From assembly GCF_040546025.1 (NCBI RefSeq), contig NZ_JBEPNA010000004.1, positions 146,294 through 210,293 on the forward strand: a stretch of DNA of 64,000 nucleotides, read 5' to 3'. Both the position numbers and the translations under genes were made by a program. This DNA comes from Marisediminicola sp040546025. GTDB taxonomy: Bacteria > Actinomycetota > Actinomycetes > Actinomycetales > Microbacteriaceae. Position 1 is the stretch's first letter, and each line of letters opens with the position of its first letter. This document shows positions 41,038 to 50,943 of the stretch, in pieces. A model generated the notes under the pieces. It was not told where the DNA came from. It worked only from the letters and a program-made list of their open reading frames with translations, and made no database searches.

Positions 41038-42030
41038 ATGGCCAGATCCCCACTCACTCTAGCCGCGCTCGCCACCTCGGCCGTAGCCGGCCTCGACGTC
41101 ACGACAGCGAGCCGCCACGGCTCCGGTTCCGGGGGCGACTACGAGCAGGCCGCCCTCTCCACGCGTGACGGGCAGCGCCTGCTGATCCGTGTTCCCCGCA
41201 GCCCATCGGCTGAAACGCAGGCTTCCGCCGACCTGATCGCCCTGAGGGCGTTGAGCACCGGCATCCGCGCGCGCCTGCCCTTCTCGGCACCGACGCCCCT
41301 CGGCCACGCGCCCGTCGGCGGAACGCGCGCGGTCGTCTGCGACCTTCTGCCCGGCTCCCCCGTCGGGCTCGAGCACGTCGCCGATGCGGACCTCGCCGAG
41401 TCGATCGGCCGTGCTGTCGCCGCGATCCACGCGCTACCGACGAGCTTCGTCGCCGATGCGGGACTCAGCATCGTGCGGCCCCTCGACGCCCTCGCCGCCG
41501 CCGTGACGATCATGGACCAGGCCGTCGCGACCGGTCTCGTGCCCGCTGCGCTCGTCGTGCGCTGGGAGAACGCGACGGAGGACCCGACGCTGTGGCAGTT
41601 CGCCCCGACCGTCATCCACGGTGCCATCACCGGCGGCACGCTGCTCACCGACGGCCAGAGAATCACCGGAGTCGTCGAGTGGCACGCCCTGGGCGTCGGC
41701 GACCCGGCGCGCGATCTCTTCTGGCTTCTCGGGGCCCCATCCGGAGACGGGGCCGACGCGCTGCTCGACGCCTATAGCGCGGCGAGGGGCTCGACCGACC
41801 GCCAGCTGCGCAAGCGGGCGATGCTCTACGCCGAGCTCGAGATCGCCCAGTGGCTCCTCCACGGCACGACGCAGCGCAGCACCGAGATCGTCGATGACGC
41901 CGTCGGAATGCTGCACAACCTCGTCGACGTCGTACAGCACGACATCAACCGCCGGATCGACACGAACACGAGCCCGGTGATGACCGTCACCGAGGTCGAG
42001 GACATGCTCGACCGGAACGGCCGCAACTAG
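41038..42030 (+). CDS. APH-like phosphotransferase, probable pseudokinase
   Basis: A 330-residue protein of the aminoglycoside/macrolide phosphotransferase fold. The catalytic loop reads HGAITGGTLL (His194-Thr201), where active enzymes have HGDxxxxN, and the metal-binding IDW is VEW with Glu214. The catalytic Asp and the Asn are thus replaced while the fold signature GVGDPARDLFWLLG is kept. ATG 41038 follows a TTACCCT box and may be leaderless. It ends in a CTAG overlap with the convergent MFS gene. A ligand-binding or regulatory role is more likely than phosphotransfer. Confidence 0.85.
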   Translation: MARSPLTLAALATSAVAGLDVTTASRHGSGSGGDYEQAALSTRDGQRLLIRVPRSPSAETQASADLIALRALSTGIRARLPFSAPTPLGHAPVGGTRAVVCDLLPGSPVGLEHVADADLAESIGRAVAAIHALPTSFVADAGLSIVRPLDALAAAVTIMDQAVATGLVPAALVVRWENATEDPTLWQFAPTVIHGAITGGTLLTDGQRITGVVEWHALGVGDPARDLFWLLGAPSGDGADALLDAYSAARGSTDRQLRKRAMLYAELEIAQWLLHGTTQRSTEIVDDAVGMLHNLVDVVQHDINRRIDTNTSPVMTVTEVEDMLDRNGRN

Positions 42031-43409
42031 CCGGCTTTCGACTCGTCCCCGGCCGGGCGGGCGACGCGACGGGCGACGCTGCCGCTCCGGCGCGACACGA
42101 TGCTCACGGGCGCCCGCGGGCTGCGGACGTTCACGCGGATGGTGAGCTCACCCGTGCGGGCGAGGGTCGCCGCGATGGCGAGGCCGGCGATCGCCGGAAC
42201 CAGTCCGGCCACGGCGAGGGCGGAGCGCGCGCCCCACTCCTCGGCGATCCAGCCCATGAGCGGGCCACCGATCGCCTGCCCGCCGAGCAGAACCATGATG
42301 TAGAGCGACATGACGCGGCCGCGGATGCTGGTGTTGGACGACAGCTGGGTCATCGACTCCGCGGCCATCGCGAACAGCAGCCGGGACAGCCCGATGCCGA
42401 CGAGCGCGACGAGGAAGATGCCGATGACGGGCGCGACGCCGGCTGCCGCGGTGATGAGCCCGTAGATGACGGCGCCCCCGACGATCGAGCGCAGCCGCAG
42501 GCTTGTGCGCCTGGTCGACAGCAGGGCGCCGAGGAACGCGCCGACGGCCGCGAGCGAGCTGTACAGGCCGTAGCCGCGTGCCCCCGTCTCGTAGACGTCG
42601 TTCGCCATCGCCGCGAGGAGTACGGGCAGCGACATGCCGAACGTCGACACGAAGAAGAGGGTGACGAGGCTCCAGAAGATCGCGGGCTTCGACATCGCGT
42701 AGCGCAGCGCGGCGCGGATCTGGCCGGTGCTGCGGGCGAGACGCGGCGAGGTGCGCAGCTCGCCCATCCGCATCGCGCCGAGGGCGGCGAGCACCACGAG
42801 GCCGGCGACAGCGTTGGCGGCGATCGACCAGCCGGACCCGACGACCACGATGAGCATCCCGCTGAGGGCGGGCCCGAGCATCCCGCCGAGGTGGAAGATC
42901 GACGCGTTGACGCTGATGGCGTTGCGCAGCCGCGAGTGCCCGACCATCTCGGAGATGAAGGCCGAACGGGCCGGTCCGTCGACGGCAGCGGCGGTTCCGA
43001 GCAGGACCGCGGCGAGAAAGACATGCCAGACCTGCACCACTCCCACGATGGTCAGTGCCGCGAGGAGCGCACAGAGCACGACCACGACCGCCTGGGTCTG
43101 GATCAGCAGCGAGCGCTTGGCGTACCGGTCGGCGATGACACCGCCCCAGGCGCCGAACAACAGGATCGGGCCGAACTGCAGGGCCACCGTGAGGCCGACG
43201 AGCGCCACGCTGCCGGTGAGCTCGAGCACGAGCCAATCGATCGCGATGCGCTGCATCCACACCGAGGTGTTCGCGACAACCTGCGACAGAACGTAGAGCC
43301 GGTAATTGCGGATACGCAGGGAGTCGAAGGTGTCGCGCCAGCGGGGGCGGTCGAGCACGAGCGGGATGGGTTCGGTGGCGGGGGCGATGTTATTCGTTGT
43401 CGGAGCCAC
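42027..43409 (-). CDS. MFS transporter (EntS/DHA3-type)
   Basis: A 460-residue major facilitator with 12 predicted helices. The first-loop motif reads GGVIADRYAKR, the start FDSLRIRNYRLYVLSQVVAN is typical of the DHA3/EntS group, and DGPARSAFISEMV follows. Such proteins export drugs or siderophores by proton antiport. The C-terminus is Arg/Ser-rich and cytoplasmic. It is divergent from the LysR regulator at 43497, with an 87-bp gap containing a LysR-like dyad, so it is the likely target. Confidence 0.92.
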   Translation of the reverse strand: MAPTTNNIAPATEPIPLVLDRPRWRDTFDSLRIRNYRLYVLSQVVANTSVWMQRIAIDWLVLELTGSVALVGLTVALQFGPILLFGAWGGVIADRYAKRSLLIQTQAVVVVLCALLAALTIVGVVQVWHVFLAAVLLGTAAAVDGPARSAFISEMVGHSRLRNAISVNASIFHLGGMLGPALSGMLIVVVGSGWSIAANAVAGLVVLAALGAMRMGELRTSPRLARSTGQIRAALRYAMSKPAIFWSLVTLFFVSTFGMSLPVLLAAMANDVYETGARGYGLYSSLAAVGAFLGALLSTRRTSLRLRSIVGGAVIYGLITAAAGVAPVIGIFLVALVGIGLSRLLFAMAAESMTQLSSNTSIRGRVMSLYIMVLLGGQAIGGPLMGWIAEEWGARSALAVAGLVPAIAGLAIAATLARTGELTIRVNVRSPRAPVSIVSRRSGSVARRVARPAGDESKAG

Positions 43410-43466
43410 TGCTCCACTGTAAGCTCGGCCTCTCCATAACGGGAAATAATCGACTCTATAAGTCCC

Positions 43467-43481
43467 ATTGATTTTCTCAAT
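43467..43481. promoter_or_regulatory. Putative LysR-type operator
   Basis: Perfect dyad ATTGA-TTTTC-TCAAT with the T-N11-A geometry of LysR boxes, 15 bp before the LysR gene start and 57 bp before the divergent MFS start. Confidence 0.65.
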
Positions 43482-43496
43482 GATAGGGTCAGTCGT

Positions 43497-44366
43497 GTGT
43501 TCGATCCCGTGCTCCTCAAGACCCTCATCTCGGTGGCCGAGACACTGAGCTTCACCCGCTCCGCCGAGCTTCTGTCACTGAGCCAGCCGACGGTGTCGCA
43601 GCACATTCGCAAGCTCGAGAAGGCGGCGGGGCGCATCCTTGTGGCGCGCGACACCCGCGACGTGCGCCTCACCGACAACGGCGACGCGATGGTGGGGTTC
43701 GCCCGCACGATCCTCGCGGCGCATGACGAGGCGACGGCGTACTTCACCGGGTCGGCGATGCGCGGGCGGCTCCGGTTCGGTTCGGCCGATGACATCGCGC
43801 TCACCCAACTGCCGCAGATCCTCCGCGACTTCCGCCAGCTCTACCCGCACATCAACCTCGAGCTCACCGTGAACCAGAGCGGCGTGCTCTCTCGCCGGCT
43901 GGGCGCCGGGCAGCTCGACCTCGTCTTCGTGAAGCAGGAGCCGGGCGAATCCGACGGGCGGGTGGTGCGCCGCGAGCGGCTCGTCTGGGCGGCGCACAAG
44001 TCGCTCGTCCTCGACCCGAGCGCGCACGTGCCGCTCATCGCGTACCAGGCGCCGAGCATCAGCCGCGCCGCCGCCATCCACGCCCTCGAGGAGTCGGGGC
44101 GCACCTGGCGCATCACCTGCAACACGCGCGAGGTCAACGGCGTGATCGCCGCGGCACGTGCGGGCATCGGCATTGCGGTGTTCCCGCAGACCATGATCCC
44201 GCCGGACCTCGTCGACGTGACGAATGCGTTCGACCTTCCCGCCCTCGGCGAGGTGGAGTTCGCGCTGCTGTCCAATCCCGCCACGGCGCGAGAGCCGATC
44301 GAGGCCCTCGTCTCGGCCATCCTGAAGCGACCGAGCACGCTCGCATCGGCGTGGGACTCCGCGTGA
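43497..44366 (+). CDS. LysR-family transcriptional regulator
   Basis: A 289-residue regulator with N-terminal winged helix (residues 1-60, SFTRSAELLSLSQPTVSQHI) and a two-lobed effector domain (about 90-285, LRFGSADDIALTQLPQILRD). GTG start at 43497. It lies opposite the MFS transporter and probably controls it in response to the exported compound. The adjacent ATTGA/TCAAT dyad is its candidate site. Confidence 0.93.
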   Translation: MFDPVLLKTLISVAETLSFTRSAELLSLSQPTVSQHIRKLEKAAGRILVARDTRDVRLTDNGDAMVGFARTILAAHDEATAYFTGSAMRGRLRFGSADDIALTQLPQILRDFRQLYPHINLELTVNQSGVLSRRLGAGQLDLVFVKQEPGESDGRVVRRERLVWAAHKSLVLDPSAHVPLIAYQAPSISRAAAIHALEESGRTWRITCNTREVNGVIAAARAGIGIAVFPQTMIPPDLVDVTNAFDLPALGEVEFALLSNPATAREPIEALVSAILKRPSTLASAWDSA

Positions 44367-44395
44367 CGCGCACCCTGACGGTCAGGCCGTGACCA

Positions 44396-47300
44396 TCAGG
44401 CCGTGACGCCCCGCCACAGCGTGACCAGTTCGTCCTCGTCGAAGATGCGCTCCGGAGTGATGATCGTGTCGTCGCTGACGAAGTAGAAGACAGCGTCGAT
44501 GAGGTCGGGGTCGATGCCACGCCACTTCGCGTACGCCAGCCGGTAGAGCGCGAGCTGCAGCTGCTTCTGCTCGAGGTCCGCGGCATCCTTCGGCGCCTTT
44601 CCGGTCTTCCAGTCGACGACCTGGTAACGCTCGCCGTCGAAGTAGACCGCGTCGATCTTGCAGATGATCACCTGGCCGTCGAGGGGAAGGTGAATTTCCC
44701 GCTCGACGTCCACCGCGGCGAGGCCCGCCCACGGCGAGAGCTCGAAGGTGCGCTTGAGCCGGTCGAGCTCGTCGAGCTCGACCGGGGCGTCATCGTCGTC
44801 GATCTCTTGCGCGAGCGCGTCGATCACGTCGGTGGATCCGCCGACGCCGTAGCGCTGCTCGACCCAGTCATGGAAGAGCGTACCGAGCCGGGTGGCCCGG
44901 TACGGGCGCTCGGGCATCGGCCGGCGGAGGCTCGCCGCGACCGTGGCCGGGTCGGTGACGAAGTCCTTGAACCGGGATGCGGAGACCCGGCTGGGCACGT
45001 CGACGACGGCCCCCTCGCTCAGCCGGCGGCGGCGCTCCTCGAGCAGAAGGTCGAGATCGCGCGCCCAACGGCCCTCGTCACCGGGAACCGCGCCCCGCAC
45101 GGCGCCGGCGGCCCACTCGACCCGAACGCGACGGTCGCCGAGCGGGTCGAGCGGCCAGGTGAGGGTGTCGACGCGGTCGCCGGCGGGGTTGCTCTCCTCG
45201 TCCGGAGACCCGGGAAGCGGCCCGATGACACCCGACTCGGCCAGCGGCAGCAGGAACGGGCTCGGCGTTCGCGGCTTGGTCTGGCTCGCCCAGAATGACC
45301 CGGTGAGCAGCAGCGCGTGCCGGGCGCGGGTGACGGCGACGTAGGCGAGTCGGCGCTCCTCGAGCTCGTGCCTTTCGCGAACCTGCTCCGAGAACAGCTT
45401 CTGCGCTGCCACGAGCTCCTTGCGGGTCCCGGCGCCCTGCCAGTCGAAGACGGGCAGCTCGGCTGCGTCGCCGCGGAACTCGTAGGGCAGCGTGCCGTAG
45501 GCAAGCCAGCCGGTGTAGCCGTCCCCCGGGGCGCCCGGCAGCTCTCCGCTGACCATCCGCGGCACCACCACGATGTCGTGCTCGAGCCCCTTGGCGCCGT
45601 GGATCGTCATCAGCTGCACGGTGCCCGGTTCCGGCTCCTCCGGCCGCGGGGCGAGCCCGTCGCGCCACTCGGCCTCGCGCAACCAGCCGAGGAATCCGCT
45701 GAGCGAGGCAGACTCGTCGACCGCGAGATAGCCGGACAGCGCGTCGAAGAAGGCGTCCATGTTGGCCCCGCCGAGCGAATGGGTGTCGTTCGCGATCACC
45801 TCGATGTCGAGGCGGAGCTCCTGCTCGACGAAGGTGACGGTCTCGAGCAGGTCGAGCCCGGACCGGGCCCGCAGCCGGGCGAAGGTCTGACCGGCGGCGC
45901 GCAGTCGCTCGAGCCCGAGCTCGCTGAACGCGCCGAGCGCGCCGTGGCCGGGCCTCGCGGTGGCGACGAAGTCGAGCGCGTCGACGATCGAGCCGCCCTC
46001 GCCGTCGGCGACCGAGTTGCGCAGGAGGGTTCGCAGATCATCGTCGAGCGGCTTCTGGGCGTAATCGCGTCCTGCCAGCCACGAGGCGACCCGCCCGAGC
46101 GCTTTGAGGTCACGCACCCCGACCCGCCAGTGCGCCCCCGCGAGCAGGCGCACGAGCTCGGAGCCCGCCGACGGGTCGCCGACGACCGCGAGGGCGCAGA
46201 CGAGGTCGGCAATCTCCGGCTCGGCCAGCAGCCCGCCCACGCCGAGCACGTGGAACGGCACACCGTGACGGCGGAGCGCGTCGATGAAAACGCCCTGCGT
46301 CTTGCGGGCCCGGAACAGCATCGAGGCGCTCGGCGGGGAATCGGCGGCCGGCCTGTTCTTCGTCCAGGCGCCCGGCGCCGTCGCGAACTGGTCGCGCAGC
46401 CAGCGGGCGGCCGCGTCAGCCTCCTCGGCGAGCGTCTGCTCGAACACCACCTCGACCGTGACGTCGGATGCGGCCGGGGAGGCCTCGAGTCGCTGCACCC
46501 GAACGGTGCTCTCGCCCGCCAGCGGCTCGACGATGGCGTTCGCGACCGCCAGGATGTCGTGGCCGTTGCGCCAACTCGTCGAGAGGGCGAACTGCTGCAC
46601 GCCGCCGGCCTCCGCCGCGCCGAACTGCCGCTCGAAGCCCTCGAGGTTCGCGGCACTCGCGCCGCGCCAGCCGTAGATCGACTGGTTCGGGTCGCCGACG
46701 GCCATCACCGGGTGGTCGGCAAAAAGCTCCGCGAGCAGCCAGGTCTGCACGACGGAGGTGTCCTGGTATTCATCGAGCAGCACGATGCGGTACCGGTCGC
46801 GGATCTCGGCGACGACCGTGGGCACGCCGCGCACGATCTCGAGGGCGAGGGCCACCTGGTCGGAGTACTCCACGAAGCCGCGCGCCGTCTTCGTCGCGGC
46901 GAACTCGGCCGCGAGCTCGACGAGAACCGGCAGGGCGCCGACCTTCGCCGCGAGCTTGTCGACCTCGGCGTAGGCGCCCTTGCCGCCCAGCGGCAGGTCG
47001 GCGATCGACACGAAGCGCTCGGCCATCGCGACGACGTCGGCCGGGTCGACCACGTTCTCGCTGATCGCCCGGCTGAGGGTGAGCATGTCGTTTGTCAGGG
47101 TGTCGACCGATCGGCCCAGGCCGGCGAGACGTTTGTCGCCGCTCGTCACGACGATGCGCCGGGCGAGCTGCCAGGCCGAGGCCTCGCCCAGCACGGCGCC
47201 GTCGCTCTCCCGCCCGAGGAGGATCGCATTGTCGCGGAAGATCGTGTTGGCGAACGAGTTGTAGGTGGCGACCAGCGGCGGGTCGAACGCGTCGTAGTCG

Positions 47301-47617
47301 CCCGCGACGAGGCCTTTTTCGGCAAGCTGGGCGATGCGCTCGCGGATGCGGGTGGCGAGCTCGCCCGCCGCCTTGCGGGTGAAGGTGAGGCCGAGAACCT
47401 GCCCGGCGGTCGCGTGGCCGTTGGCGAGCAGCCACAGCACCCGGTTGGCCATCGTTTCGGTCTTGCCGCTGCCCGCCCCCGCGATGACGAGCGCCGGCGC
47501 GAGTTCGGCCTCGATGACGGCGCGCTGCTGCTCCGTCGGCCGCGGCTGCCCGAGCGCATCGGCGATGTCATAGGCGCTGACGGGCCGCCCCGTGCCCTGC
47601 TGGTCGCCCTCAGTCAC
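44396..47617 (-). CDS. adnB: AdnB-like helicase-nuclease subunit
   Basis: A 1073-residue UvrD-like helicase with C-terminal RecB-type nuclease. Motor: AGAGSGKT (46-53), LTFTRKAAGEL, LLDEYQDTS, GDPNQSIYGWRG, LSTSWRNG, TIHGAKGLEHD and YVAVTRARHALL. Nuclease: LGTLFHDWVEQRYG, KIDAVYFDG and VVDWKTGKAP, i.e. the H, D, D-x-K of the PD-(D/E)xK fold. With the upstream subunit it forms the AdnAB complex that resects double-strand breaks in actinobacteria lacking RecBCD. GTG start overlaps the adnA stop by 8 bp. Syntenic with Rv3201c. Confidence 0.93.
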   Translation of the reverse strand: MTEGDQQGTGRPVSAYDIADALGQPRPTEQQRAVIEAELAPALVIAGAGSGKTETMANRVLWLLANGHATAGQVLGLTFTRKAAGELATRIRERIAQLAEKGLVAGDYDAFDPPLVATYNSFANTIFRDNAILLGRESDGAVLGEASAWQLARRIVVTSGDKRLAGLGRSVDTLTNDMLTLSRAISENVVDPADVVAMAERFVSIADLPLGGKGAYAEVDKLAAKVGALPVLVELAAEFAATKTARGFVEYSDQVALALEIVRGVPTVVAEIRDRYRIVLLDEYQDTSVVQTWLLAELFADHPVMAVGDPNQSIYGWRGASAANLEGFERQFGAAEAGGVQQFALSTSWRNGHDILAVANAIVEPLAGESTVRVQRLEASPAASDVTVEVVFEQTLAEEADAAARWLRDQFATAPGAWTKNRPAADSPPSASMLFRARKTQGVFIDALRRHGVPFHVLGVGGLLAEPEIADLVCALAVVGDPSAGSELVRLLAGAHWRVGVRDLKALGRVASWLAGRDYAQKPLDDDLRTLLRNSVADGEGGSIVDALDFVATARPGHGALGAFSELGLERLRAAGQTFARLRARSGLDLLETVTFVEQELRLDIEVIANDTHSLGGANMDAFFDALSGYLAVDESASLSGFLGWLREAEWRDGLAPRPEEPEPGTVQLMTIHGAKGLEHDIVVVPRMVSGELPGAPGDGYTGWLAYGTLPYEFRGDAAELPVFDWQGAGTRKELVAAQKLFSEQVRERHELEERRLAYVAVTRARHALLLTGSFWASQTKPRTPSPFLLPLAESGVIGPLPGSPDEESNPAGDRVDTLTWPLDPLGDRRVRVEWAAGAVRGAVPGDEGRWARDLDLLLEERRRRLSEGAVVDVPSRVSASRFKDFVTDPATVAASLRRPMPERPYRATRLGTLFHDWVEQRYGVGGSTDVIDALAQEIDDDDAPVELDELDRLKRTFELSPWAGLAAVDVEREIHLPLDGQVIICKIDAVYFDGERYQVVDWKTGKAPKDAADLEQKQLQLALYRLAYAKWRGIDPDLIDAVFYFVSDDTIITPERIFDEDELVTLWRGVTA

Positions 47618-50600
47618 TGGATACCGCCCTCACCCGGTGGAGCTTCGCCGCGGAATCGACCGAGGCACCCCAGCCGCTCACGTCCACCGCGCCCGTGAAC
47701 TCGGCCGCGGCCATCAGCGTCGCCGCCTCGCTTATCCGTCGACGGAATCCCTCGAGCGCCTCTGCATCGAGCTGCGCCTGCTCGGCAACGCGATAGCTCT
47801 TGCCGCGCAGCCCCTCCTTCACGAAGAGCAGCTTTGCTCCCCCACCGCTGTGAGCGCCGAGGGCATCGAGAAACTCGTCGAGCTTGCCCTCGGCGTAGGC
47901 GAGTTGGTAGGCGCCCAGCTGCGGATGCTCGTCGATCTCGTTCTGCCTCGTGATCGCCCGACCGGTCTTGAGGTCGACGATCACCACGGATCCGTCGGCC
48001 GCGCGCTCGACCCGGTCGATCGAGCCGTTCACGGTGGCCCGCCCGATCTCGAGCTGGAATCGTCCCTCGGCGGCGACGAGCGCCTTGCCGTCGCGGTCGA
48101 AGTCGGCGAGGTACTCGGCGACGCCGGCGGCGAGGCGGCGGGCGGCGACCTTCTGGTGCTCGGACATCCACTCCGATTCGAACAGCAGCTCGCCCCAGCG
48201 GCCCTCGATCGCGCGGATCAGGGAGTCGACGCTCGCGTCGGTGGCGGTCTCCATCGCCCAGTGGATGATCGTGCCGATCGCCATCGCACCGCTGGCCTGC
48301 GTGCCGCCGACCGAGCCGATGAACCAGTCGAGCGGGGAGTCCTCGAACGAACCAAGCGCAGACGGGGAGACCGGAATGCTCTCGTCGTCGAGGTAGAGCG
48401 GCTCGGTCGTCGACGGCGCCAGCAGCCCCAGCCACTCGTCGGGACTGGCGCCGGGAACCCCTTCGACCGCGAGGTGGGCGAGGGCGGATGCCGCGGCGGC
48501 GCGCTCGGACGGTGCCCGGTTCGGCTGCACGAGCTCCCGGCGGAGCCGCCCGGTGAAGCCGCGCAGCGACAGCGGCGGCATCGCGGAGGTGTCGGTCACG
48601 GGAACGTCCGGCGGGAGGAAGCTGAAGAAGACGCTCGGCGCTTCGTCGTCGCTCGCGACCGCGGCGACCACCACCTGGCGGCGTGCGCGGGATACCGCGA
48701 GCGCGAACATCCGCAACTCATCGTGCAGCACGAGCCGGCGGGCATCAAGGGGGGTGTCGGCCTGGCCTGTGACGGCCTCGACGAGCTGCTGCGCGCCGAG
48801 CAGCGACCCGCGCAGCCGCAGGTTCGGCCAGATGCCCTCCTGCACGCCGGCGACCACGACGACGTCGAACTCGAGGCCGACCACCCCGGACGGGGTCGTG
48901 ACGAGCACTGCGTCGCCGGAGGACTGCGGTGACAGCGTGTCTTCGGGCACCTCGGCGTCGAGCACCGAGTCGAGGAAGACGCTCGCGGGGGCCGCAGGCT
49001 GGCGTTCGACGAAGCGCTTGGCCGCGGTGAACAGCGCCACGATGCCGTCGAGGTTGCGGTTGGCCTCGGCTGCCGTTATTCCCGCGCCCAGCGCCTGGGC
49101 GAGCCACGGCGCAGACAGCGCGCTGCGCTCCCACGCGTGCCAGAGCAGCTCCTCGACGGTGCCGCCGCCCGCCGCGAGCTCGCCGACGGAGGCGAGGGTC
49201 TGGGCGAGCCGGTCGGCGTTTCGGGCGACGCGGTGGTCGATGCTCGTGAAGCGGCCGGGCGCGGCGAGACCCTCGACGAGCAGCACGTCGCTCTGGCGGG
49301 TTCCGCCGCCGGCGAGTTCCTCCGCGCGCAACGCGAGGCGCAGTCGGCGAAGGCCCAGCCGGTCGAGCCCGCCGAACGGGCTGAGCAGCAGGTCGACCGC
49401 AAGGTCGGGCGTCATCGCCGTTCTGCCCATCCCGATGTCGACAACGGCGAGCAGACCCCTCGCCGACTGGTCCTCGCGGAGGGGCCGGCCGCCGACCGCG
49501 GTGCGGGTGGGCACGTCGGCGAGAGCCAGCGCCCTGGCCACGACGGGCACCTGCGCACCACTGCGCACCACAACGGCCATCGAGTTCAGACCGATGCCGT
49601 CGATGAGGTGGCGTTGGCGCAGCACCCGCGCGATCGCCGCGCACTCGCGCGAGGGCGTTGCCGCTTCGATGCGCACGATCGGCTTCAGGAGGGCGCCGGT
49701 GGTGGGTTCGACGGGGCCCTGGGTGTCGGGGGCCGGGGCGGCGGCGTCCGACGCAGCATCCGGGCTCGGCACGCTCGCCGCTGCCCGTTGGGGTCCGGCG
49801 GCGGCGGTGCCGATCCTCGCGACAACGGCGGAAGTCAGGGTGCGAAGCTTTGGCACCTGCCGGTGGACGGAACGCAGGTACAGGGTGCCGGCCCTGGGCA
49901 GCCGCAGCAGGCTCGATAACCGGCCGAGCGCATCGGGCTCGCCTCCGCGGAAGGCGTTCGCGGCGACATCCGGATCCCCCAGCGCGACGATCGCGACGCC
50001 GCGCCGGGCGAAACCGCGCAACAGCGTGAGAGTGGACGCCGTGGCCTCCTGCATGTCGTCGACGACGACCAGTCGCAGGCCCTCGATGCGGGCGCTGACC
50101 TCGCCCGACTCGAGTGCGGCCGCGGCGCGGTTCACAAGCTCGCTCGAGTCGCACTGGCCCGGGCGCAGCCACCCGCTCACCTGAAGGTACTCGTCGAAGA
50201 AATCGGCGGCAGCGGCCCACTCGTCGCGGTCGTGGACCGCCGCGAGCTCCCGCAACACGGTGGTGGAGATGCCGTATTCGGTGATTCGCATGAGCAGGTC
50301 GCGCAGTTCCGTGCGGAACCCGCGCAGCGCGCGCACCTGCGGGCCGAGCAGTTCCGGCCACGCCGGCCCGGAGCCGTCTTCGAGGTGCCCAGCAAGCAAC
50401 TGGGCCATGTCGTGGTCCTGCTCACCGCCGGTGATCAGGCGCGGCGCCGCTCCGCCGGCGAAAGTCGCGGCGTGGCCGACGATCTCGAACGCGAGCGAGT
50501 TGACGCTGCGCGCGAGCGGGCCGTTTGTCGGCACGGCGAGGCGCACGGCGAGGATGTCCCGCAGCCTCGTGGCCGTGCTCCGGCTCGGCGTGAGGGCAAG

Positions 50601-50864
50601 CACCTGCTCCGGAGCGAAACCCCGCTCGAGCACCCGGTTCGCGACCAGTTCGATCAGCGTCGTCGTCTTACCGGAGCCCGGGGCGCCGATGACCGCGGCG
50701 GATGCGTCATCGGGGAGGTCGAGGACCGCGCGCTGCGAACGGTCGAGCTCGACGTCGACGAGCGTGAGAGCAACGGATGCCGGCGCGCGCACCGGGGCGG
50801 CCGCGCGCCGCCGCTGGAATCCACTGATGCTCACCCGACCCAAGCTAGCCGCTGCCACCGACAT
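47610..50864 (-). CDS. adnA: AdnA-like helicase-nuclease subunit
   Basis: A 1084-residue partner of AdnB. Motor Walker A is GAPGSGKTTT (60-69); motifs Ia (LALTPSRSTATRL), II (LVVVDDMQEA, with a relaxed DExx) and III (GDPDVAANAFRG) are degenerate, consistent with a weaker motor. The C-terminal nuclease has GTIIHWAMETATD, GSIDRVERAADG and IVDLKTGRAI. The ATG at 50864 leaves an 80-bp gap to the divergent DUF3107 gene; longer frames overlap that gene. Assigned to AdnA by order, length and twin nuclease architecture (Rv3202c). Confidence 0.92.
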   Translation of the reverse strand: MSVAAASLGRVSISGFQRRRAAAPVRAPASVALTLVDVELDRSQRAVLDLPDDASAAVIGAPGSGKTTTLIELVANRVLERGFAPEQVLALTPSRSTATRLRDILAVRLAVPTNGPLARSVNSLAFEIVGHAATFAGGAAPRLITGGEQDHDMAQLLAGHLEDGSGPAWPELLGPQVRALRGFRTELRDLLMRITEYGISTTVLRELAAVHDRDEWAAAADFFDEYLQVSGWLRPGQCDSSELVNRAAAALESGEVSARIEGLRLVVVDDMQEATASTLTLLRGFARRGVAIVALGDPDVAANAFRGGEPDALGRLSSLLRLPRAGTLYLRSVHRQVPKLRTLTSAVVARIGTAAAGPQRAAASVPSPDAASDAAAPAPDTQGPVEPTTGALLKPIVRIEAATPSRECAAIARVLRQRHLIDGIGLNSMAVVVRSGAQVPVVARALALADVPTRTAVGGRPLREDQSARGLLAVVDIGMGRTAMTPDLAVDLLLSPFGGLDRLGLRRLRLALRAEELAGGGTRQSDVLLVEGLAAPGRFTSIDHRVARNADRLAQTLASVGELAAGGGTVEELLWHAWERSALSAPWLAQALGAGITAAEANRNLDGIVALFTAAKRFVERQPAAPASVFLDSVLDAEVPEDTLSPQSSGDAVLVTTPSGVVGLEFDVVVVAGVQEGIWPNLRLRGSLLGAQQLVEAVTGQADTPLDARRLVLHDELRMFALAVSRARRQVVVAAVASDDEAPSVFFSFLPPDVPVTDTSAMPPLSLRGFTGRLRRELVQPNRAPSERAAAASALAHLAVEGVPGASPDEWLGLLAPSTTEPLYLDDESIPVSPSALGSFEDSPLDWFIGSVGGTQASGAMAIGTIIHWAMETATDASVDSLIRAIEGRWGELLFESEWMSEHQKVAARRLAAGVAEYLADFDRDGKALVAAEGRFQLEIGRATVNGSIDRVERAADGSVVIVDLKTGRAITRQNEIDEHPQLGAYQLAYAEGKLDEFLDALGAHSGGGAKLLFVKEGLRGKSYRVAEQAQLDAEALEGFRRRISEAATLMAAAEFTGAVDVSGWGASVDSAAKLHRVRAVSSD

Positions 50865-50943
50865 CGCCGCGCCGGCCACGCGCACGGTTGCGCTCACAAC
50901 GAACGGTCCGGGAAGGCAGAGAACTATGTCGTAATCTGAGGAC

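Noticed and set aside
45317..47698. Long plus-strand frame opposite adnB
   Set aside because: No domain resemblance; composition is that of the complement of a GC-rich gene, and adnB is clearly the coding strand.
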